Assembly (NCBI RefSeq): GCF_006757745.1
Contig: NZ_AP019741.1
Coordinates: 124,001-188,000 of the forward strand
Direction: 5' to 3'
Length of the DNA stretch: 64,000 bases
Origin: Acinetobacter radioresistens DSM 6976 = NBRC 102413 = CIP 103788
Lineage (GTDB): Bacteria > Pseudomonadota > Gammaproteobacteria > Pseudomonadales > Moraxellaceae
Under the pieces are notes generated by a model. The model had not been told where the DNA came from, ran no database searches, and saw only the letters and a program-made list of their open reading frames with translations. Position 1 is the stretch's first letter; each line of letters opens with the position of its first letter. The position numbers and the translations under genes were made by a program. Of the stretch, positions 57,571-64,000 are shown in pieces.

Positions 57571-59574
57571 ATGGCTTCTGCACCAAACAATACCGAATCT
57601 ACACTGGCAAGTTTTATTTGGAACAATGCGAATGATCTTTGGGGTGATTTCCCACATACAGAGTTCGGCAAAATCATTTTACCCTTTACGGTATTAAGAC
57701 GTTTGGAATGTGTACTTGAGCCAACGAAAGAAGCTGTTCTCAATACTTATGCGCAATTCAAAGATCAAGGGATGGCGCTTGACGATATTCTTACTAACGT
57801 AAGCGGCAATCCATTTTATAACAAATCAACCTATAACCTATCCAATTTAGGCGGTACAAAAACCAAAGCTAATCTTGAAGATTACATCGCCAATTTCTCT
57901 GAAAATGTACGTGTCATCTTTGAACAATTTGATTTCAATACAACAATTAATAAATTAGCCAAAGCCAATCTATTACTGCGTATTTGCAATAATTTCGCTG
58001 CCATCGACTTACATCCGAATGTTGTGCCTGACCGTACCATGAGTAATGTCTATGAACATTTAATTGCAAGATTTGGTGCAGAAGTCGGTACGGGGTCTGA
58101 GGACTTTATGACTCCGCGCGATATTGTGCATTTGGCAGCGACTTTATTGCTTGAGCCTGATAATGAGCTGTTTGAACAAAAGAATGGTTTAATCCGCACT
58201 ATTTATGATCAAACGTGCGGTACATCGGGCTTTTTAACTGACATGATGAACTATGTAGACGGTTTTAAAGACCGCTATAAAATTGCCCCTGTACTTGTAC
58301 CCCACGGACAGGAATTGCAGCCTGAAACTCATGCGGTCGCATTGGGTTCAATGTTGCTCAAAAAACTGGAGTCTGATCCAAGCCGTGATTTATCACAAAA
58401 TATTAAATTGGGTAGTACCCTCAGTAATGACTTATTTGCAGGGCAGCGTTTCCATTATCAATGCTCTAACCCACCTTTCGGTATGTCATGGGCGAAAGAT
58501 GCCAGTGCAGTTCAATTAGAGCATAAAGAAAAAGGCTTAAATGGGCGTTTTGGTGCGGGCTTGCCTAAAGCCAGTGACGGCTCAATGCTTTTTTTACAAA
58601 ATCTAATTTCCAAACTAGAACTGCCTGAAAATGGCGGTGGTCGTGGTGCAATCGTACTTTCAGGTTCGCCACTCTTTAACGGTGGTGCAGGGTCAGGCGA
58701 ATCTGAAATCAGACGCTTTATTTTAGAAAATGATTATCTCGAAGCAATTGTGGCATTACCGACTGATATTTTCTTCCGTACAGGTATTGGAACGTATATT
58801 TGGTTAATCTCAAACCGTAAACCTGAACAGCGCAAAGGCAAAGTACAGCTCATTGATGCAACTGGCATGGGTTCATCTATGCGTAAGAATGAGGGCAACA
58901 AGCGCAAGTTTATTGACCAAAATTCGATTGATGCGATTAGCCGTATTTACGCCGACTTTGAACAAAGCTCAGTCAGCAAGATTTTTGACTATACCGATTT
59001 TGGCTACCGCCGAGTAAAAGTCTTACGTCCTTTGCGTATTGATCTTCAATTTGACGCTGAGAAACTAGAAACATTCAAATCGTCAAAAGAGTTTGGCAAG
59101 TTATCCGACAGCGACCAAAATGCTGTATCGGCTTATATTGAACAGCAGTTCGGCGAATCGAAAGATTATGCTTGGTTTGAGAATACATTCCTAAACAATC
59201 TACCACTCAGCAAAGTCAGTAAAGGCTTAAAGAATGCCTTAATCGCTGCGTTTGGGGTGCAAAATCCTGATGCCGAAGCCGTAGAAATTAACGGTGAAGT
59301 GCAAATGGATAGTGACCTGACTGATTATGAAAATATTCCGTTAAATCAGAATACTCAGGACTATATGGCGAAAGAGGTACTTCCTCATGCGCCTGATGCG
59401 GTAGTTGATACCACTTATACTGATAGCAAAGACGGTCAAGTCGGTGTGGTGGGGTATGAAATTAACTTTAACCGTTATTTCTATGTATTTGAGCAGCCAC
59501 GCCACCCAAATGAAATTATGGCGGAGATCAAAGAGTTGTCTGCCGAAGTCGCAAAATTGCTTGGGGAGGTTTAA
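57571..59574 (+). CDS. hsdM: HsdM, type I DNA methyltransferase subunit, 667 aa
   Basis: N6-adenine methyltransferase of a type I restriction-modification system. The N-terminal helical domain (FIWNNANDLWGDF then TVLRRLECVL) precedes the S-adenosylmethionine motif QTCGTSGFL near residue 215 and catalytic NPPFGMSW near 300. A longer C-terminus follows (VGVVGYEINFNRYFYVFEQP), as in the larger HsdM class. The ATG at 57571 is used in preference to an upstream TTG. Two bases separate it from hsdS. Confidence 0.95.
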   Translation: MASAPNNTESTLASFIWNNANDLWGDFPHTEFGKIILPFTVLRRLECVLEPTKEAVLNTYAQFKDQGMALDDILTNVSGNPFYNKSTYNLSNLGGTKTKANLEDYIANFSENVRVIFEQFDFNTTINKLAKANLLLRICNNFAAIDLHPNVVPDRTMSNVYEHLIARFGAEVGTGSEDFMTPRDIVHLAATLLLEPDNELFEQKNGLIRTIYDQTCGTSGFLTDMMNYVDGFKDRYKIAPVLVPHGQELQPETHAVALGSMLLKKLESDPSRDLSQNIKLGSTLSNDLFAGQRFHYQCSNPPFGMSWAKDASAVQLEHKEKGLNGRFGAGLPKASDGSMLFLQNLISKLELPENGGGRGAIVLSGSPLFNGGAGSGESEIRRFILENDYLEAIVALPTDIFFRTGIGTYIWLISNRKPEQRKGKVQLIDATGMGSSMRKNEGNKRKFIDQNSIDAISRIYADFEQSSVSKIFDYTDFGYRRVKVLRPLRIDLQFDAEKLETFKSSKEFGKLSDSDQNAVSAYIEQQFGESKDYAWFENTFLNNLPLSKVSKGLKNALIAAFGVQNPDAEAVEINGEVQMDSDLTDYENIPLNQNTQDYMAKEVLPHAPDAVVDTTYTDSKDGQVGVVGYEINFNRYFYVFEQPRHPNEIMAEIKELSAEVAKLLGEV

Positions 59575-59576
59575 AA

Positions 59577-60833
59577 ATGGAATTTAAACAATACCCAAGT
59601 TATAAAAAAAGTGGTGTGGAATGGTTAGGTGATGTACCTGAACATTGGAATTTAAAAAGGTTTGGTTATCTTTTTGATGAAAACAAAAAGAAAAATATTG
59701 GCTTAAAAGAAACTAATGTTTTGTCTTTAAGTTATGGAAATATTAAAGAAAAGAATATTGATGACAATAAAGGTTTATTGCCTGAATCCTTTGAAACTTA
59801 TCAAATTATTGAACCAAATAATATTGTTTTCCGCTTTACGGATTTGCAAAATGATAAACGTAGTTTAAGAAGTGCTATCTCAAAGTATCACGGAATTATT
59901 ACGTCTGCATATATTGCCGTCAAAACCAAACAGAATGCAGATTTTTATAATTATTTGTTTCGTGCTTACGACTTACAGAAAGTATTTTATTCGATGGGCG
60001 AAGGTATGCGTCAATCTTTAAAGATGGACGAATTAAATAAAATGCCTGTTGTTTTACCAAATAAAGATGAACAAAAACGCATTGTTTCATTTCTCGACAC
60101 CGAAACTGCCCGAATTGACACCCTTATTGCCAAGCAAGAAAAGTTAATTGAGCTTTTGGAAGAACAGCGTAAGTCGATTATTTCTCATGCCGTGACCAAA
60201 GGTTTAAACCCTAATGCACCGATGAAAGACAGTGGTGTGGAATGGTTGGGGGAAGTGCCTGAGTCTTGGGTAGAACAGAAAATTAAGTTTATTTCAAAAT
60301 TAATTAATGAAAAAACTTCTGAAAAATCCAATGTTATTGCACTTGAGAATATAGAAAGTTGGACTGGTAAGTATATTGAAACAGAATCATCTTTTGAGAG
60401 TGATGCTGTAAAATTTAAAAAAAATGACGTTTTATTTGGAAAATTAAGACCTTATTTAGCTAAAGTTTATTTGGTAGAAAATCAGGGTGAAGCGGTAGGT
60501 GATATTTATGTATTACGCCCGAATAAACTAATACATCCTCAATTTTTAAAATTTTTTATGCTATCTGAAAAGTTTATTGATTATGTGAATAGTTCAACCA
60601 ATGGTACAAAAATGCCAAGAGCTAATTGGGATTTTATTGGTTGCATTTCAATTTTTTTGCCACACATAAAGGTTCAGCATGAGATAGTCGAATATCTTGA
60701 ATCTGCTGTTTTGAAAATTGAATTAATCATTAACAAACAGATTTCTTTAATAGAAAAACTTAAAGAATATCGTTCTTCGATTATCTCCCATGCGGTTACA
60801 GGCAAAATTGACGTACGGGAGTTTGGCGCATGA
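59577..60833 (+). CDS. hsdS: HsdS, specificity subunit, 418 aa
   Basis: Chooses the DNA site for HsdM and HsdR. Two target-recognition domains, each opened by a near-identical motif: YKKSGVEWLGDVPEHW near residue 9 and MKDSGVEWLGEVPESW near 215. Each is followed by a conserved helical spacer (TARIDTLIAKQEKLIELLEE and KIELIINKQISLIEKLKEYR) ending RxSIISHAVT. The two domains differ, so the site should be bipartite and asymmetric. GGAGG before the start. Confidence 0.95.
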   Translation: MEFKQYPSYKKSGVEWLGDVPEHWNLKRFGYLFDENKKKNIGLKETNVLSLSYGNIKEKNIDDNKGLLPESFETYQIIEPNNIVFRFTDLQNDKRSLRSAISKYHGIITSAYIAVKTKQNADFYNYLFRAYDLQKVFYSMGEGMRQSLKMDELNKMPVVLPNKDEQKRIVSFLDTETARIDTLIAKQEKLIELLEEQRKSIISHAVTKGLNPNAPMKDSGVEWLGEVPESWVEQKIKFISKLINEKTSEKSNVIALENIESWTGKYIETESSFESDAVKFKKNDVLFGKLRPYLAKVYLVENQGEAVGDIYVLRPNKLIHPQFLKFFMLSEKFIDYVNSSTNGTKMPRANWDFIGCISIFLPHIKVQHEIVEYLESAVLKIELIINKQISLIEKLKEYRSSIISHAVTGKIDVREFGA

Positions 60834-60942
60834 AATTTTTAGCAAACACTATCTAAAGCCAATATGGGAATGCCTGAGTTATGGCATCAAGCCCCATTTT
60901 GGCAACACGCATTACAACAGAATTAAAAATTAGGGAAAAAGC

Positions 60943-63900
60943 ATGAATATTTTGACAGACAAAGCCCATTATGAAAGTCACTTAGAAGCTTATATTGTGC
61001 AAAAACTGCAAGCGCAAGGTTGGGTGGTTGGGCAAAGTAAAAACTACCATACCGAATATGCACTGTATCCCGAAGATTTAATCACATGGATTCAAGCTAC
61101 ACAGCCTGAAAAGTGGGAAAAACTGCAAGCACTAAATGGTAGTAATACCGAAAAACGCATCATCGACCGCTTGGATGATGAACTGAATAAGAAAGGCACA
61201 ATCCATATCTTTCGTAATGGCTTTAGCATGGCGGGCGCAGGCACAATCGACCTCAGTGAAAGCGCACCCGAAGATGGACGCAATCAAGCCGTCATTGACC
61301 GCTATAATGCCAATATTCTACGTGTTGTCCCACAACTCAAATATCATCCATCCAAAGATGCAGGGATTTTGGACCTTGTGTTCTTTATTAATGGCTTGCC
61401 AATGGCAACGGTGGAAATTAAGACTGAGTTTAACCAGTCTTTAGAAGATGCCATTGAACAGTATAAAAATGACCGCAAGCCAATAGACCCAAAAACAAGA
61501 CGTAAAGAGCCACTACTCACCCCGAAGCGTGGTGCAATTGTACATTTTGCCTTGTCTGAATCTGAAATTGCCATGACCACCGCTTTAGATGGTGAAAGCA
61601 CCTATTTCTTGCCGTTTAACAAAGGTAATCAGGGACATGCAGGCAATCCCCCTGCGGATGCAGCCAAAGGTGAGGATTATCCAGTGGCGTATTTTTGGGA
61701 TTATGTCTGCCAACGTGATAATTGGCTGAAAATTTTCCATAATTTTGTCTATGTAGAAAAGAAAAACAAAGTCGATCTATATGGTAATTGGACGGTACAG
61801 GAACGCTTGATCTTCCCGCGTTATCATCAGTTTGATGCGGTGAATAAAATCATTGCCGATGTGCAAGAAAAAGGCGTAGGACTGAATTATCTATGTGAAC
61901 ATAGCGCAGGGTCAGGTAAAACCTCTACGATTTCTTGGGTGTGTCATTCACTGGTGCGTTTGCGTCACAATGACGGTACACCGTTTTATAACTCCGTCAT
62001 TGTGGTGACAGACAGAACGGTACTGGATGACCAGTTACAGGAAGCGATTCAACAATTAGATCATCAGAAAGGCTTAATTGCTGCAATTAACCGTGATGAC
62101 AAAGAACATGCAGGCAAATCGAAAAGCAAACAGCTTGAAGATGCACTGTTGTCCAATAAACAGATCATTATTGTGACCATTCAGACTTTCCCGCATGTGA
62201 TGGAAGCGATTCTGACCAATACCAGTTTAAGCGACCGTAACTACGGTATTGTGATTGATGAAGCACATACCTCGCAAACAGGCTCAACAGCATCTAAACT
62301 ACAAGCGACATTGGCATTGCAGTCGGGTGAAGCGATGGCGAATCTGACGATTGAGGAATTGCTTGAGCAGATTCAAAAAGCCCGTGTACAGTCTAAAAAC
62401 ATCAGTCACTTTGCCTTTACTGCAACCCCAAAACACTCGACTAAAATGCTGTTTGGGCGCACTAAAAATGGTGAGCCTGCAAGCGATGAAAATTTGCCTG
62501 AATCCTTTCATTTGTACCCACAACGCCAAGCGATTGATGAAGGCTTTATTTTAGATGTGCTACAAGGTTATGTACCTTATAAAACTGCGTTTAAACTCGG
62601 CGGTGATGCAGTCGATGATGATAAACGAGTTAATTCTAAAGCGGCTAAGAAAGCCTTAGCCCGTTGGATGGCGTTACACGCGACCAACGTCACGCAAAAG
62701 GTGCAGTTTATTATTCAACACTTTCACCACAATGTTGCCAATTTACTTAATGGTCAAGCCAAAGCCATGATCGTGACCAGTTCACGCCCTGCGGCAGCAC
62801 GATATAAAATTGCCTTGGAAAAATATATTGAAGATAACCCTGAATACAGTGCTTACCGTGTCTTGGTGGCATTTTCGGGTAAGCTCACTGGCAAACAGAT
62901 TAGCCATGAAGCAGATGGTGATAACGAAAACGGGGCGCTATTTCAAGTTGGTGAAGATGCTGAATTTACCGAAGCCAATATGAATGCCGATGCACCTAAT
63001 TCTGATTTACGCATCGCATTTGACCGCCCTGAATATCGTTTAATGGTAGTGGCGAATAAATTCCAAACAGGTTTTGACCAACCCAAACTCTGCGCCATGT
63101 ACATTGATAAAGTCATTGCCAATGAAGTTGAAGTCGTACAAACCTTGTCACGTTTAAACCGTACCACCACAGGCAAAGATCAAACTTTTGTAATTGACTT
63201 TGTAAATGACCCTGAATGGATTTTAAAGTGCTTCAAAAAGTACGATAACGGGGCAACAATGGTGGATGTACAAGACCCGAATGTGGTTTATACCATCAAA
63301 GACAATATTGAAGAACTTGATCTGATTACCGAGGATGATTTGGAGGAGTTTAAAGCAGCTCGTTTTAAAACTATCCGCGATATTAGTAATCATAATTTCA
63401 AAGAAACCACGCATCCCGACCTGTTTAAAGCAACTGATCGTGTCGCCCGCCTGTTTAACCAAAAACTGAAAATGCTCAAACAGGCGATTGAGCTACAGGA
63501 AACCACATTTGATCAAGCAAAAGCAGACGGCAATGATGAAGGCGCAGAAAAAGCCGAATTTGAGCGCAAGCAGTTAGACGTAGAATTACAAACTTTAATG
63601 CGCTTTAAAGGCAATTTGGATAAGTTTAGCCGTATTTATTCCTATGTAGCACAGCTTATTGACTTTGGCGATCCTGAACTTGAAAACTTCTCGGCATTTA
63701 CCAAGCTCTTATCCAAACGATTAAATGGTATGTCTGCTAAAGAAATTGATATTTCAGGCTTGGTACTGACTGGCTTTGGCATCTTTAAAAAGAAACTTAA
63801 AACCGATGATACAGACCATCCTGAAGCGGATGAACCCCAACCTTTAGTTCCGATCCAAGGTACAGCCAATGGCGATGTACAGCCAACCAAAATGACTTAT

Positions 63901-64000
63901 CTCAAAGAAGTGATCGAGCTGATTGCACAAACCTTTGGGGATATTTCTACCCGTGAAGAACAGGTGGTGTACATCAATCATTTAGTAACCATTCTACGAA
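60943..64000 (+). CDS. hsdR: HsdR, type I restriction endonuclease subunit, partial at window end
   Basis: The open frame from the ATG at 60943 runs to the window end with no stop (1019 codons). The nuclease motif LDLVFFINGLPMATVEIKT near residue 143 is the D...ExK site. The motor part has Walker A EHSAGSGKTS near 320, VTDRTVLDD, DEAH near 438 and FAFTATPK. FQTGFDQPKLCAMYIDK is another helicase motif. It cuts and translocates unmodified DNA. A 109-base gap separates it from hsdS and contains a 20-codon fragment without clear meaning. Confidence 0.95.
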   Translation, partial: MNILTDKAHYESHLEAYIVQKLQAQGWVVGQSKNYHTEYALYPEDLITWIQATQPEKWEKLQALNGSNTEKRIIDRLDDELNKKGTIHIFRNGFSMAGAGTIDLSESAPEDGRNQAVIDRYNANILRVVPQLKYHPSKDAGILDLVFFINGLPMATVEIKTEFNQSLEDAIEQYKNDRKPIDPKTRRKEPLLTPKRGAIVHFALSESEIAMTTALDGESTYFLPFNKGNQGHAGNPPADAAKGEDYPVAYFWDYVCQRDNWLKIFHNFVYVEKKNKVDLYGNWTVQERLIFPRYHQFDAVNKIIADVQEKGVGLNYLCEHSAGSGKTSTISWVCHSLVRLRHNDGTPFYNSVIVVTDRTVLDDQLQEAIQQLDHQKGLIAAINRDDKEHAGKSKSKQLEDALLSNKQIIIVTIQTFPHVMEAILTNTSLSDRNYGIVIDEAHTSQTGSTASKLQATLALQSGEAMANLTIEELLEQIQKARVQSKNISHFAFTATPKHSTKMLFGRTKNGEPASDENLPESFHLYPQRQAIDEGFILDVLQGYVPYKTAFKLGGDAVDDDKRVNSKAAKKALARWMALHATNVTQKVQFIIQHFHHNVANLLNGQAKAMIVTSSRPAAARYKIALEKYIEDNPEYSAYRVLVAFSGKLTGKQISHEADGDNENGALFQVGEDAEFTEANMNADAPNSDLRIAFDRPEYRLMVVANKFQTGFDQPKLCAMYIDKVIANEVEVVQTLSRLNRTTTGKDQTFVIDFVNDPEWILKCFKKYDNGATMVDVQDPNVVYTIKDNIEELDLITEDDLEEFKAARFKTIRDISNHNFKETTHPDLFKATDRVARLFNQKLKMLKQAIELQETTFDQAKADGNDEGAEKAEFERKQLDVELQTLMRFKGNLDKFSRIYSYVAQLIDFGDPELENFSAFTKLLSKRLNGMSAKEIDISGLVLTGFGIFKKKLKTDDTDHPEADEPQPLVPIQGTANGDVQPTKMTYLKEVIELIAQTFGDISTREEQVVYINHLVTILR

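Noticed and set aside
60834..60942. Remnant gene between hsdS and hsdR
   Set aside because: A 20-codon frame (MGMPELWHQAPFWQHALQQN) could be a decayed gene end, but it is too short to identify.

Overview
The window looks like about 64 kb of a large conjugative plasmid from an A+T-rich gammaproteobacterium. Acinetobacter is my best guess, from base composition, gene style and the mix of an F-type transfer system with many small plasmid-type orphan genes. That assignment is inference; nothing here is a taxonomic marker. I found no rRNA, tRNA, transposase, integrase, resistance gene or clear partition gene.

Layout. (1) 0.2-16.6 kb: a leftward block of about 26 small, mostly orphan genes. Many are driven by near-identical promoters carrying GCGGTATATGC and a shared leader ATCAACTTTGGAG. 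A zeta-like toxin with a candidate antitoxin, an Arc-type regulator, DUF3820-like proteins and a free-standing copy of the TraC N-terminal domain lie here. A repeated element with three hairpins sits between several of these genes. (2) 15.6-18.3 kb: gene-poor DNA full of TATAGGGRA-type repeats and AAGTTACCAAGTAG repeats. (3) 18.3-21.7 kb: an unrecognised 471-residue protein, then 2 kb without a credible protein gene. This holds two structured, terminator-ended transcription-unit candidates and an array of eight TAGCGG boxes. (4) 21.8-37.3 kb: a rightward F-type (MPF-F) type IV secretion operon: lytic transglycosylase, GspE-like ATPase, DsbA-like protein, OmpA-like lipoprotein, TraL, TraE, TraK, TraB, TraV, pilin, TraC, TrbI, TraF-type signal peptidase, TraF, TraH. 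(5) 37.4-44.6 kb, leftward: a UvrD-like helicase, a small membrane protein, the VirD4/TraD coupling ATPase and a 1003-residue membrane-anchored protein. (6) 44.7-46.4 kb, rightward: a Sel1-repeat protein and an orphan.

(7) 46.9-53.2 kb: this looks like the leading region (first DNA to enter a recipient). Four gene cassettes in a row each have the same roughly 110-nt leader, an open reading frame and a similar terminator; the last encodes an ArdC-type antirestriction metallopeptidase. Next come a small structured RNA with a 10-codon leader peptide, a second HExxH protein, a membrane protein and a DUF3268-like zinc-ribbon protein. (8) 53.4-57.4 kb: a membrane protein, a SppA-type signal peptide peptidase and two orphans. 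(9) 57.6-64.0 kb: type I restriction-modification genes hsdM, hsdS and hsdR, the last cut by the window end.

How it fits together. TraL/E/K/B/V/C/H, the pilin and the disulfide and peptidase helpers would build the channel and pilus. TraD would feed DNA to it. Antirestriction and small cassette genes would protect the incoming plasmid, and the type I system would defend the host or stabilise the plasmid. TraW, TraU, TrbC, TraN, TraG and a recognisable relaxase are not in the window. The most unusual material is non-coding: the structured units at 19.9-21.65 kb, the cassette leaders with a possible ribosome-site pseudoknot, and the two spacing classes of the GCGGTATATGC promoter family. Among proteins, the TraC-N paralogue stands out.
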